Positions 15,686 to 24,427 of a stretch of 56,158 bases of DNA are shown piece after piece; position 1 is the first letter of the stretch; the number at the start of each line of letters is the position of its first letter. This DNA is from Planctomycetota bacterium (lineage in GTDB: Bacteria > Planctomycetota > SZUA-567 > H5-PLA8), in NCBI GenBank assembly GCA_023150555.1, contig JAKLKQ010000027.1, positions 1-56,158 on the forward strand, read 5' to 3'. The translations under genes and the position numbers were made by a program. Below the pieces are notes generated by a model, which made no database searches, was not told the DNA's origin, and saw only the letters and a program-made list of their open reading frames with translations.

Positions 15686-16810
15686 CTACTTCTGCAAGTG
15701 GCGGCGCAGGTGTTCGGCGACGATCGCTACTTCCTCTTCCTTCAGGTCGTGCACCGCCGCCCACAGGCGCGATCCGTCCGAGCGAATGCGGATGGCGGGC
15801 TCGCCGGCGGCCATCGCCTTCTCGATCCCCGCCGCGGTCTTCCCCAGCTTGGCCTCGTCCAGCGTCGCGCTGAACAGGTGCCAGGCGCCCTTGCGCGGCC
15901 AGGCGCGCTCGGCCTTTACGTGCGGCAGGCCTTCCACGGCGCGGATCAGCACGTCGATGCGGCGGTCCTGCTCGGCGAAGCGCGCCTCGAAGTCCGTCTC
16001 GAACCAGATCTTCAGCGCGACGTAGGTGGCGACGGCCTCCGCCCGGTCTATCTTGAAGCCGCGCCCGAAGGCGGGCAAGCGGCCGGACTCGAACGCATCG
16101 GCGTTGTTCATCAGCGCGGCATCCACGAAGGATTTGCGCCCGCAGAGGATACCCGTCGAGCCGCCCGAGCCGTAGTACTTGCCGCTGATGGTGACCAGTT
16201 CGGCGCCCGAGGCCAGCGCGCGCATGCGTTCGAGCGGGTAGATGTCCGAGGCCGCGTCGAGGAACAGGGCCACGCCCCTGCGCTTGGCCAACTGCGCGAC
16301 CTCGCTCAGCGGTACGACGCCGGGTTCCTGCTCGCAGTGCGTGGGGTACAGCAGCGCCGCCGTGCGCGGGCCGCAGGCGGCTTCCAACTGCGCCAGCGTC
16401 GCGCCCTTCGGCGTGCCGACTTCGATCAGTTTTCCACCGGCGGCTTCGATGGCGCGGGCGTAGCGGTCGGGTGTGCTGGCCTGCATGACGACCTCGTTGG
16501 GGCGGTCCGTCGCGCCGGGGACCTTCGCGATGCGCTGCGGATCCCGCGCCGTGATCAGGCCCGCCGTGCCCACCGCCAGCGCGGCGTATGCGCCCGAAGT
16601 CACGAAGGCGGCCTCGCAGCCCAGCAGCCGCGCGAGGCCCTCGCCGGTGCGCTTCAGCAGGTCTTCCATGGTCGCGAAGGTGTCGTTGGCCTCTTCCATC
16701 GCGGCCAGGACGCGCGGGTCCAGGCGCCCGCCCCCGACGATGGTGGAGCTTCCGCCGGCGTTGATGAGCGGCCGCACGCCCAACTCTTCGTAGATTCCGC
16801 AGCGTTTCAT
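15686..16810 (-). CDS. SelA-like PLP-dependent enzyme (aminotransferase class V fold)
   Basis: About 374 residues. It begins MKRCGIYEELGVRPLINAGG, the typical start of the SelA-like branch that includes D-glucosaminate-6-phosphate ammonia-lyase. Further features are GCEAAFVTSGAYAALAVG, LFLDAASDIYP (the Asp that holds the PLP ring nitrogen) and SGKYYGSGGSTG, where the Lys should form the Schiff base. Real SelA is longer and works with selB and tRNA-Sec, which are not seen here; a lyase acting on an amino sugar or amino acid is more likely. The start at 16810 was chosen over an upstream one because homologous sequence begins there. Confidence 0.8.
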   Translation of the reverse strand: MKRCGIYEELGVRPLINAGGSSTIVGGGRLDPRVLAAMEEANDTFATMEDLLKRTGEGLARLLGCEAAFVTSGAYAALAVGTAGLITARDPQRIAKVPGATDRPNEVVMQASTPDRYARAIEAAGGKLIEVGTPKGATLAQLEAACGPRTAALLYPTHCEQEPGVVPLSEVAQLAKRRGVALFLDAASDIYPLERMRALASGAELVTISGKYYGSGGSTGILCGRKSFVDAALMNNADAFESGRLPAFGRGFKIDRAEAVATYVALKIWFETDFEARFAEQDRRIDVLIRAVEGLPHVKAERAWPRKGAWHLFSATLDEAKLGKTAAGIEKAMAAGEPAIRIRSDGSRLWAAVHDLKEEEVAIVAEHLRRHLQK

Positions 16811-16871
16811 GGCGATTCCCCCGGGGGCCTTGTCCTTGCCCTTACTTCCAGGGCCAGGCGGAAGCAAACGA

Positions 16872-17025
16872 TAAACACAGAGGGGCGAGCGGCGAGGGCA
16901 GAGGGGTGAGGAACGGCAAACGGCAAGTATCGAGAAAGACGGCGAAGCCGCTCCAGCGCTCGCCCCTTACCCCTAACCGCTCACCCCTGGCTGTACGCCG
17001 CTTTCCGGCAATCCTCAATCCGCAC
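16872..17025. repeat. spacer with inverted GGGGCGAGCG words
   Basis: GGGGCGAGCG (16882-16891) is inverted as CGCTCGCCCC (16957-16966), and AGGGGTGAG (16902-16910) as CTCACCCCT further right. An AACACAGAGG word opens the block and CAATCCTCAATCCGCA closes it. It separates the PLP enzyme and rhomboid genes, which point away from each other. Confidence 0.65.
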
Positions 17026-17048
17026 ACTATCGAGTACCATACGCCTCC

Positions 17049-18212
17049 ATGCGCGACCAACGTTATGGCCCCGCGAACCTGCTGACCGTCGCGCCGCTGA
17101 CCTGCGGCCTGCTGGTCACATGCATCCTGCTGTACCTGGTATGCCTGATGCAGACCATGCAGACCGGAGGGGCGAGCGGCATCGGCGGCATCTCGCCCGA
17201 GGTGCTGATGGGATACGGCATGGCCTCCGCGCCGCAGTTGTGGACCGGGCGGTGGCACCACCTCGTCATGCCGATGTTCCTGCACGGCAACGCCATCCAC
17301 ATCCTCTTCAACATGATGTGGCTCTACCAGCTTGGGCCGTCGCTGGAGGCCCACTTCGGGACGTCCAACTTCGGCAGCGTCTACTTCCTCAGTGGCATCT
17401 TCGGGACCTGCGTGACCTTGCTCGCCACCGGCGGGCCGTCGGTCGGCGCCAGCGGGGCGGTCTTCGGGATGCTGGGCGCCGTGCTCGCGGTGCGCGTCGT
17501 GGCCTGCCACGACTTCCGCCGGGCCATGAAGAGCAGCGAAGTGCGCAGCACGGCAAAGTACATCGCATTCCTGTTCCTGATCTGCTTCCTGCTGCCCAGA
17601 GTGGACCACTTCGGCCACTTCGGCGGCCTGGTGGCCGGGTGCCTCTACGGCTGGCTCTTCGAGACCTGGCGCAAGCGCCGTGTCATCGGCCCGCTGGTGC
17701 TGGCGGGCATGCTGAGCATCACGGTCGCGGCCGTCGGCCTCGCTCGCTGGACCTTCTACAGCCCGTACTACCACGTCATCACGGGCATCAAGGCCGATGA
17801 AGAAGGCGAGACCGCCGAGCGCGATGCGCACTTCGCGGATGCCGCTGAGTGGGCGAAGGTCCGGCGCAGCGAGGAGGCGGGGCTGAGTGCGGGCATGGCC
17901 TTCAACAAAGCCCTGAAGAACCGTGATGCGCAGGGCATGTGGCGATACCTCAAAGTGATGGAGGCTGTGGGCGACCCCGCTCTGGTGGACGAAGCACGCC
18001 AGCGCCTGCCCGGTGTGCAGGCGCAATTGCAGTGGGAGGCCTTCAAGAAAGCGCATCCAGAAACGGCGCACGAAATCGAAACCGACCCCGAAGGCGCGCC
18101 CGAAAAGCAGGTCCAGCCGGCTGCACCGCCGGCCGATACCCCTCCCAAGGACAGCGAAGAGCGACAGGGCGGGGGGCCCGAAGCGAAATCCGAATTGCCT
18201 TCCCCTGAATAG
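17049..18212 (+). CDS. rhomboid family intramembrane serine protease
   Basis: 387 residues with about six membrane helices in the first 245. Catalytic Ser135 lies in VGASGAVFG and the partner His190 in VDHFGHFGGLVAG; the conserved LHGNAIHILFNMMWL (H79, H84, N88) forms the oxyanion region. The family cuts membrane proteins inside the bilayer. The last 140 residues are a soluble, partly helical tail ending in a Pro/Glu-rich stretch. Start ATG at 17049. It is convergent with queF, 19 bp apart. Confidence 0.93.
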   Translation: MRDQRYGPANLLTVAPLTCGLLVTCILLYLVCLMQTMQTGGASGIGGISPEVLMGYGMASAPQLWTGRWHHLVMPMFLHGNAIHILFNMMWLYQLGPSLEAHFGTSNFGSVYFLSGIFGTCVTLLATGGPSVGASGAVFGMLGAVLAVRVVACHDFRRAMKSSEVRSTAKYIAFLFLICFLLPRVDHFGHFGGLVAGCLYGWLFETWRKRRVIGPLVLAGMLSITVAAVGLARWTFYSPYYHVITGIKADEEGETAERDAHFADAAEWAKVRRSEEAGLSAGMAFNKALKNRDAQGMWRYLKVMEAVGDPALVDEARQRLPGVQAQLQWEAFKKAHPETAHEIETDPEGAPEKQVQPAAPPADTPPKDSEERQGGGPEAKSELPSPE

Positions 18213-18231
18213 TCTGAGGTGGCTTGCGCGG

Positions 18232-18645
18232 TCAGCTTCCGCGCGGCGCCGGATAGGTCGCCGTCACGGTGGTGCTGATGCCGCCGCGCGCGTTGAAGGC
18301 CCCGGTCAGGGTCATGCGGCGCGGCCGGCAACTCCGGACGAGGTCATCGAGGATCGCGTTGGTGGCGTGTTCGTGGAAGATCCCGCGGTTGCGGTAGGAC
18401 TGCAGGTACAGCTTGAAGCTCTTCAGTTCCAGGCAGTGCTTGTCGGGCGTGTAGGTGAGCGTCAGGGTGGCGAAGTCGGGCTGGCCCGTGCGCGGGCAGA
18501 CCGCGGTGAACTCGGGCGCCACGATCTTGATCTCGTAGTCGCGGTCCGGATGCCGGTTGGGGAAGCAGTCGACGGGCCCGGACGGTTCGGCGGGTACGGC
18601 GGAAACGGGTTTCGCGGGTCGGACGGACTTTGCTCGCTTGGCCAT
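18232..18645 (-). CDS. queF: NADPH-dependent 7-cyano-7-deazaguanine reductase QueF
   Basis: A 137-residue unimodular QueF that reduces preQ0 to preQ1 in queuosine synthesis. [13 protein letters not shown] contains catalytic Cys50 and Asp57; [17 protein letters not shown] and [13 protein letters not shown] are family signatures for NADPH and substrate binding. The end ([16 protein letters not shown]) also fits. The first 25 residues are a basic/Pro-rich extension. GGAG (rc) lies just upstream of the ATG at 18645. No other queuosine genes are near. Confidence 0.95.
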   Translation of the reverse strand: MAKRAKSVRPAKPVSAVPAEPSGPVDCFPNRHPDRDYEIKIVAPEFTAVCPRTGQPDFATLTLTYTPDKHCLELKSFKLYLQSYRNRGIFHEHATNAILDDLVRSCRPRRMTLTGAFNARGGISTTVTATYPAPRGS

Positions 18646-18780
18646 CGGGAGGTCTCCAGGTTGGCAACGGGGCGCATCGTACCAGAGGCCCCGGAACGCG
18701 CGAGGTAAGCGGAGGGGTTGCTGGACACCTCCGGCGCCAGCGGGTATCAAAGGGTTCTGTTTCAGGTCCAGGAGCCTCGG

Positions 18781-19689
18781 ATGTCCGCAGACCGCGCCGT
18801 GACCGTCCACGTGGGGCATTCGCCCGACCCCGACGACGCGTTCATGTTCTATGCGTTGACGTTCGGGAAGTTCGACACGGCTCCGGAGGTCTACGAACAC
18901 CACCTGCTCGACATCGAGACCCTGAACCGCAAGGCCGAGCGCGGCGAGTACGAGGTCAGCGCCGTCAGCATCCACGCCTACGCGCACTTGGCCGGGCGCT
19001 ACGCGCTGTTGCCCCACGGGGCCAGCTTCGGCGACGGCTATGGCCCCATGGTCGTGGCCCGGCCGGCCGACGTCCCCAAGAAGAACCTCGACCCGCGCGC
19101 ATGGCTGGCCAACAAGCGCATCGCCGTGCCTGGCACCCGCACCAGCGCTTTCCTGGCCATGCACCTCTTCGCGCACGGACTGGAAGGGGACCCCCGCGCC
19201 ACTCCGCCGTCCTTCGAGACCGAGGTCGTGCCCTTTGACGAGATCATGGACAAGGTCGCGGCCGGGCGCTTCGACGCCGGGCTGATCATTCATGAAGGCC
19301 AGCTGACATACCAGGAGAACCCGGCCGGGGTCCTGGCCAAGGTCGTGGACCTGGGCGAGTGGTGGAAGGGCCGCACCGGCCTGCCCCTGCCTTTGGGCGG
19401 CAACGGGATCCGCAAGGACCTGGGGCCTGACCGAATCAAGCGCGTCAGTGAGGACCTGCGCAAGTCCATCCAATGGGGTCTGGACCACCGCGAGGAGGCC
19501 CTGGGCTATGCGCTGAAGTACGCCCGCGACATGGGTTCCGACAAAGCCGACCAGTTCGTGGGGATGTACGTCAACGACTACACCCTGGACTACGGCGAGC
19601 AGGGCCGCCAGGCCGTCCGCCGCTTCCTTAAAGAAGGCCACCGAGCCGGGCTGCTGCCCAAGGCCATCGAGCCCGAGTTCACCGCCTGA
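18781..19689 (+). CDS. mqnD: 1,4-dihydroxy-6-naphthoate synthase MqnD
   Basis: A 302-residue enzyme of the futalosine menaquinone route, with a periplasmic-binding-protein fold. [14 protein letters not shown] at the start and IIHEGQLTY (His171 as the probable base) are MqnD hallmarks; [23 protein letters not shown] and [10 protein letters not shown] also match. CAGGAG (18769-18774) precedes the ATG at 18781. No other mqn genes are in the window. It diverges from queF. Confidence 0.92.
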   Translation: MSADRAVTVHVGHSPDPDDAFMFYALTFGKFDTAPEVYEHHLLDIETLNRKAERGEYEVSAVSIHAYAHLAGRYALLPHGASFGDGYGPMVVARPADVPKKNLDPRAWLANKRIAVPGTRTSAFLAMHLFAHGLEGDPRATPPSFETEVVPFDEIMDKVAAGRFDAGLIIHEGQLTYQENPAGVLAKVVDLGEWWKGRTGLPLPLGGNGIRKDLGPDRIKRVSEDLRKSIQWGLDHREEALGYALKYARDMGSDKADQFVGMYVNDYTLDYGEQGRQAVRRFLKEGHRAGLLPKAIEPEFTA

Positions 19690-20068
19690 CTTCGTTCGCG
19701 CCCTCCAAAGTGAATTGATGAATCGATAATGAGTGCTTCAATATGGATCGATTCCTGTATCTTTCTCGAGTCGCGCAACTCTTTATTTTCATGCAAGGTA
19801 CCTGGGTGGATGTCTTGTAAGTTGTTTATAATAAATATGTAATGAGAATTAATATAAATCGCATATTTCTGATAGGGAAACGCATTTCGACCTCTTTTGA
19901 ATGCTTGTTAAAATTGATCTACGCGCGCGGCTTGAAAAGCAGCCCGGAACCCCGGGTCGGGAGCCTCGTTTTGGGGCTGAAAGCGCTTCGCCCTCGGGGC
20001 CGGGAGGCCGCCAGGCGTCACGCCGGATTCGGTCAAGCCGCTGGCCGGATCCGGACGAAACCCCTGAC
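19690..20068. other. AT-rich spacer before the membrane metalloprotease
   Basis: About 19700-19915 is much richer in A/T than its surroundings. It has a perfect 8-bp inverted repeat, GAATCGAT (19720-19727) and ATCGATTC (19747-19754), and a TATAAT hexamer at 19827-19832 without a good -35. 19916-20068 is GC-rich and could be read as an N-terminal extension of the next gene from 19901, but its composition looks non-coding. Confidence 0.6.
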
Positions 20069-20863
20069 ATGGCAGGACTCGCAGAGACGGCCACGCTGAG
20101 GCCGCTACAGGCCGCCGAGGCCCCCGCCAGCGCCATGCCGGCGCTGGGGCGGTGGGTCAAGCTCGCCATTGCCGTGGCGCTGTTGCCGGTCTGCGTCGGC
20201 TTCAGCCAGGCCTTCCATGCCCATTTCTGGGGCGCCGGGACCAAGCTCAAGGTGGGGCTCTTCGGCTGGCCCGAGACCCTGCAGTTGTTCGGGGCCGGGG
20301 CGGGGCTTTTCGCGGTCCTGGCGGTGCTGCTGTGGCGGCCGGTGGTGGTCTACGTCTTCGCCCACGAAGTCGTCCACGCCCTGGCGACGTGGATGTGCCT
20401 GGGCCGCGTCAGCAACCTGCGGGCCTCGACGCAGGGCGGCAGCGTCACCACGAGCAAGTCCAACACCTTCATCCGCTTGGCGCCCTACTTCGTGCCGCTG
20501 TACACGCTGCTGGCCGGGGCGGTCTTCGCCGGCCTGGACCACTGGTGGAAGCCCCTCAGCGAGTACCGCTGGGCGCTCTCGATGGCGATGGGCTTCACGC
20601 TGGCCTTCCATCTGGGCTTCACGCTCTGGAGCCTGCGCCGCGACCAGCCCGACCTGCGGCCCGACGGTTGGCTCTTCTCCATCGTGCTGATCTACCTCGC
20701 CAACCTACTGGTCGTCGCGGCGGTGCTGGGGCTGGTGCTGGAAGGCCACGGCAACGGCGCGCTGGAGGCCGGCGTACTGGTGCTTCGCGAAGGGCTGGCG
20801 CGCAGCGCGGAGGTCTTCAACGAGATCCTCGCGGTCGTCCGCCGGGCCCTGAATAAAGGCTGA
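20069..20863 (+). CDS. M50-like membrane zinc metalloprotease
   Basis: 264 residues with several membrane helices (about 32-48, 75-95, 140-160, 175-195, 215-240). The zinc motif HEVVH (99-103) lies at the end of a helix, followed by GGSVTTSKSNTFIRLAPYFVPL, where the Pro-containing segment resembles the second conserved region of site-2 proteases and DUF3267-like proteins. The normal M50 Asp motif (NxxPxxxxDG) is not obvious, so activity is uncertain. The start at 20069 was chosen because the extension upstream (to 19901) is unlike protein. Confidence 0.65.
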   Translation: MAGLAETATLRPLQAAEAPASAMPALGRWVKLAIAVALLPVCVGFSQAFHAHFWGAGTKLKVGLFGWPETLQLFGAGAGLFAVLAVLLWRPVVVYVFAHEVVHALATWMCLGRVSNLRASTQGGSVTTSKSNTFIRLAPYFVPLYTLLAGAVFAGLDHWWKPLSEYRWALSMAMGFTLAFHLGFTLWSLRRDQPDLRPDGWLFSIVLIYLANLLVVAAVLGLVLEGHGNGALEAGVLVLREGLARSAEVFNEILAVVRRALNKG

Positions 20864-20895
20864 CCGCCCGCACTATCTCCTGTCCGAGCATAGGC

Positions 20896-20925
20896 TTGCA
20901 GCGAAACGCCGCTCTCGGGTAGCAT
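20896..20925 (+). promoter_or_regulatory. candidate promoter of the glycosyltransferase/ABC operon
   Basis: TTGCAG (20896-20901), an 18-nt spacer, TAGCAT (20920-20925), 65 bp before the glycosyltransferase start. Confidence 0.35.
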
Positions 20926-20989
20926 GGCGCCGTGATGGGGCGGATCCCGAGCGTCTCATTCAAAAGCGTTAACCAATAGGCTATAGGAC

Positions 20990-21889
20990 ATGGTCCGGAT
21001 CGCGATGCCCGCGAAGCTGACGGTACTGATCCCCACGTTCAACGAGCAGGCGCTCCTGCCCGACTGCCTGGCTTCCGCCCGCGGGCTGGCCGACGAGATC
21101 CTGGTCGTGGACAGCTTCTCGACAGACAAGACCGTCGAGATCGCCAGGGCGGCCGGCGCGAAGGTCGAGCAGCACGAGTACGTCAACAGCGCCGCGCAGA
21201 AGAACTGGGCCATCCCGCGCTGCGCCCACGAGTGGGTCTTCATCCTCGACGCCGACGAACGCATCACGCCCGAACTCAAGGCCGAGATCCAGGGCCTGCT
21301 GGCCAAGGACGGCGGCCCGGACCGCGACGGCTACTTCGTCGTGCGCCGGAACTACTTCCTGGGCGGCGAGATCCGCCACGGCGGCTGGGAGACCAACGAC
21401 GTCCAGCGCTTCTTCCGCCGCGACAAGGGGCGCTACGACAAGCGCGAGGTCCACGCCGACGTGAAGGTTGACGGCACCAGCGGGCGTCTTAACGCGAAGC
21501 TCGACCACATCACCTGCCCGCCGACGCCCGAGGGCCTGACGCGCTACTTCCAGCGCTTCAACCGCTACACCACGCAGGCGGCCGAACGCTACCACCGCGA
21601 AGGCCGCAAACCGTACATCTGGAACTTCTTCCTGCACCCGGGCTGGGAGTTCTTCAAGATGTACATCCTCAAGCTCGGGATCCTGGACGGGATTCCGGGC
21701 CTGGCAGTGTGCAGCTTCTGCGCCTTCACGCGCTTCGTCCGCTACATGAAGCTCTATGCGCGCATCCGCAGCGGGATGCCGCCGCCGCAGGCCTACGACG
21801 AGGGTGTGACGAAGGCGCGCGACATCGACGGCATCTCCGATGCCGCGGCGAAGCAGCCGCCCCCCGGCGCGGAGCCCGTCGCCCGGTGA
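20990..21889 (+). CDS. glycosyltransferase family 2 (WaaE/KdtX-like)
   Basis: 299 residues with a GT-A fold: LTVLIPTFNEQALLPDCLAS at the start, ADEILVVDSFSTDKT, and the metal/nucleotide motif FILDADER. The C-terminal region (WNFFLHPGWEFFKMYILKLG) resembles beta-1,4-glucosyltransferases of the lipopolysaccharide inner core. It probably adds a sugar to a lipid-linked or core oligosaccharide at the inner face of the membrane. Its stop overlaps the GTG of the ABC transporter by 3 bp, so both are co-translated. An internal ATG at 21005 is an alternative start. Confidence 0.87.
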   Translation: MVRIAMPAKLTVLIPTFNEQALLPDCLASARGLADEILVVDSFSTDKTVEIARAAGAKVEQHEYVNSAAQKNWAIPRCAHEWVFILDADERITPELKAEIQGLLAKDGGPDRDGYFVVRRNYFLGGEIRHGGWETNDVQRFFRRDKGRYDKREVHADVKVDGTSGRLNAKLDHITCPPTPEGLTRYFQRFNRYTTQAAERYHREGRKPYIWNFFLHPGWEFFKMYILKLGILDGIPGLAVCSFCAFTRFVRYMKLYARIRSGMPPPQAYDEGVTKARDIDGISDAAAKQPPPGAEPVAR

Positions 21890-23712
21890 TCAAGAACCTC
21901 TTCCGCTCGCTGCAACTGATCTGGCCCAACCGCGGAATGCTGGTGCTGTTCCTGGTCGCCACCGCCGGCGAGGCGGCCTTCGGCGGCGCGCCGCTGATCA
22001 TCTTCAACCTGCTGCTGTACAAACTCACCGGGCAGGCCGAGAGCAGCAAGATCCTCAAGTCGGGCATCCAGGAGGTGAACGCCTGGTTCGAGTCGGTCTT
22101 CGGGACAGGGGACGGCTATCTCTATGGGCTCTGCCTGGTCCTGGTCATCTGCTTCCTGATCGACGCAGCCTTCAACCTGGCCGCCGACTGGCTGAGCGGC
22201 TACATCGCGCAGCGCACGCGCATCAACGCGATGGTGAAGCTGATGCACCACCTGCTGGCGATGGACATGGGCTTCCTCGACCGCCGCAAGACCGGCGACT
22301 TGGTCACGCGCATGCTCGCCGACATCAACAACTTGCGCATAGCCGTGAAGGTCACCCTTGAATTCATGCGCCAACCGCTGACGATCGCGGTGCTGATCGC
22401 CGTGGCCATCCATTGCGACCCCGTGCTCTTTCTCGTTGGCGGCGTTGGGCTGCCGTTACTGGTCTGGCCGCTGATCTACATTACCAAGAAGGTCTACAGG
22501 CAAGCTCGCAAGATGAAGGAGCAGACCAGCGACATGACGCAGGCCATGCTCCAGAACCTCAGCGGCATGCGCATCATCCACGCCTACGAGGCCATCGAGG
22601 CAGAACGCAGCAATTTCTCCAAGCTGGCCGATAAGCTCTTCAAGACCGCCATGAAGCGCAACCTCAGCCGCGCCATGCTGCAGCCCATCACCAGCATCCT
22701 CCTGGGCCTGGGCGGCGTCTGCGTGATTCTGTACGGCGCGCTGCGCATCAGCCGCAACGAGTTGGCGCCCCAGGACTTCTTCACCTTCGTCGTCGCGCTG
22801 GGGATGCTGCAGAAGCCCATCAAGTCGATGCTCGGGCCGCTGGGCGAACTCGCCGAAATGCTGCCTTCCGCCGAGCGCACCTTCGAGATCCTCGACGAGG
22901 AACCCAAGATCCTCGACAAGCCCAACGCGAAGCCGGTGCCGGCGTTCGCGAAGGAGCTGCGCTTCGAGAACGTCTCCTTCGACTACGGGCGCGGGCCGGT
23001 CTTCGAGAAACTCGACCTGACCATTCGCTGCGGCCAGAAGATCGGCATCGTGGGGCGCACGGGCGTGGGCAAGTCGACGCTGCTGTCGCTGCTGCTGCGC
23101 TTCTACGATCCCGTGGCGGGGCGCATCACGATGGACGGCACGGACCTGCGCGACTTCACGCTCGCTAGCCTGCGCGGGCAGATGGGCTATGTCGTCCAGG
23201 ATCCCTTCCTCTTCCACGCCACGGTGCTGGAGAACATCCGCTACGGAAAGCCCGACGCCACCGAGGAACAGGTCGTAGCCGCGGCCAGGGACGCCGCGGT
23301 CCACGACGAGATCGTCGCGCTGCCCAACGGCTACGAGACCTACGTCGGCGAGCGCGGCGTGCTCTTCAGCGGCGGGCAGCGCCAGCGCATCAACATCGCC
23401 CGCGCCCTGCTGCGCGACGCGCCCATCCTGCTACTCGACGAACCCACCAGCGCTCTGGACGCATCGAGCGAGCAGCGCGTGCAGGAAGCCCTCAACCGCC
23501 TGATGGCCGGCCGCACCAGCCTCATCGTCGCCCACCGCCTCAGCACCATCCGCGAGTGCGACGCGATCGTGGTCTTCGCTGACGCGGGCGGCATCGAGGC
23601 CGTCGGCTCGCACGCCCAATTGCTGGAGTCCTCGCCGACCTACCGGCGGCTCCACGAACAGCAATCGGGCAGCGAAGTGACCACGCCGCAGCGCCGCCGT
23701 GAAGACGCGTAA
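21886..23712 (+). CDS. ABC exporter, MsbA-like (fused membrane and ATPase domains)
   Basis: 608 residues. Six membrane helices lie in residues 15-310, and the ATPase domain in about 345-595: Walker [11 protein letters not shown]-loop VVQDPFLF, signature LFSGGQRQR, Walker [13 protein letters not shown] and H-loop IVAHRLS. With a core-type glycosyltransferase just upstream, export or flipping of lipid A or another glycolipid is likely. The start is GTG at 21886, inside the previous gene's stop (GTGA); longer readings to 21709 only follow the shadow frame of the glycosyltransferase. Confidence 0.9.
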   Translation: MIKNLFRSLQLIWPNRGMLVLFLVATAGEAAFGGAPLIIFNLLLYKLTGQAESSKILKSGIQEVNAWFESVFGTGDGYLYGLCLVLVICFLIDAAFNLAADWLSGYIAQRTRINAMVKLMHHLLAMDMGFLDRRKTGDLVTRMLADINNLRIAVKVTLEFMRQPLTIAVLIAVAIHCDPVLFLVGGVGLPLLVWPLIYITKKVYRQARKMKEQTSDMTQAMLQNLSGMRIIHAYEAIEAERSNFSKLADKLFKTAMKRNLSRAMLQPITSILLGLGGVCVILYGALRISRNELAPQDFFTFVVALGMLQKPIKSMLGPLGELAEMLPSAERTFEILDEEPKILDKPNAKPVPAFAKELRFENVSFDYGRGPVFEKLDLTIRCGQKIGIVGRTGVGKSTLLSLLLRFYDPVAGRITMDGTDLRDFTLASLRGQMGYVVQDPFLFHATVLENIRYGKPDATEEQVVAAARDAAVHDEIVALPNGYETYVGERGVLFSGGQRQRINIARALLRDAPILLLDEPTSALDASSEQRVQEALNRLMAGRTSLIVAHRLSTIRECDAIVVFADAGGIEAVGSHAQLLESSPTYRRLHEQQSGSEVTTPQRRREDA

Positions 23713-23797
23713 CACCTGCTGCTGTTTCACCGTGTAATTTCCGTGTAAAATCAAATGAAAAATGGGGCCGATCCGGCGCGCCGAGTTTGGGCTTCGA

Positions 23798-23817
23798 AGT
23801 CGCGAAATTTCGCGACT
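23798..23817. promoter_or_regulatory. perfect 20-bp palindrome
   Basis: AGTCGCGAAATTTCGCGACT is identical to its reverse complement. No T-run follows. It could be a dimeric regulator site or a cruciform; it lies 86 bp after the exporter stop. Confidence 0.8.
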
Positions 23818-24075
23818 CAATAGGTGCTGCGCGAGGTGCTGGAGTGCACATGGCGATTTGTATCGAAACTATCTCAATTCATACAAGGTGTGCTCGGAAA
23901 AACAAGACGGAATCATTGGAGTTATGACTTTTTGCACGAGGTGCAAATAGGGTTTACGCGAACGGCAGGGGCCGGGGGTGGGCGGTGCGGGGTGAGAAAA
24001 ACGGGCCTCGAAAAACGTAAAGTGAGGGTGTTACACTTTCGAATTCTGATTCAATTTGGTGGATTCAATTGGGAA

Positions 24076-24186
24076 TCATTTTTGTGGGATTGCCACAGGC
24101 ATGGTGGTCGGCCCAATGACCATGCGGCCGGTGGCCTTGGGCGCGGCGGCGAAGGCGTCGTAGAGGCGCGTGGGCAGCGTCGGCAT
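24076..24186 (-). pseudogene. short GC-rich reading frame, possible gene remnant
   Basis: A 36-residue frame beginning MPTLPTRLYDAFAAAPKATG. Its GC-rich codons stand out within an AT-rich spacer, and the peptide looks like the N-terminus of a normal protein cut off where the AT-rich DNA begins. The ribosome site is weak. It may equally be chance. Confidence 0.25.
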
Positions 24187-24427
24187 CGGTTGCGGAGTCC
24201 CCGGTTAATGCGAGTGGCGGCGGCATTGTATGCCTGAGGCGCGAGGGTGCAAACATAACCCTTCCGCGCAAACGCTCGAGCCGCGGACACTGGATTTCCG
24301 ACGGAATGATTTCCAGCGTAGCGCATGAAAGAGGGGGGCCTTTTCCCGTATAATGACAATAGTTGCGCGGCTTGCGCGCTATGCTTGAATTCCTCAATTC
24401 CTGACGAACGAAAAGGGAGGATGTCTA

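Larger units (their letters stand above)
23713..24427. other. 715-bp spacer between ABC exporter and Asp-box protein
   Basis: Mostly AT-richer, non-coding sequence. It contains a perfect 20-bp palindrome (23798-23817), a GC-rich patch with a possible short reading frame on the minus strand (24076-24186), and a TATAAT hexamer (24350-24355) that may be the -10 box for the next gene. Several patches look like gene remnants, but none is identifiable. Confidence 0.6.

Noticed and set aside
15686..16810. True selenocysteine synthase SelA
   Set aside because: Shorter than SelA, lacks its N-terminal domain, and no selB, selD or tRNA-Sec is seen.
18646..19641. Long N-terminal extension of QueF
   Set aside because: The upstream part of that frame is antisense to mqnD; a start with a ribosome site exists at 18645.
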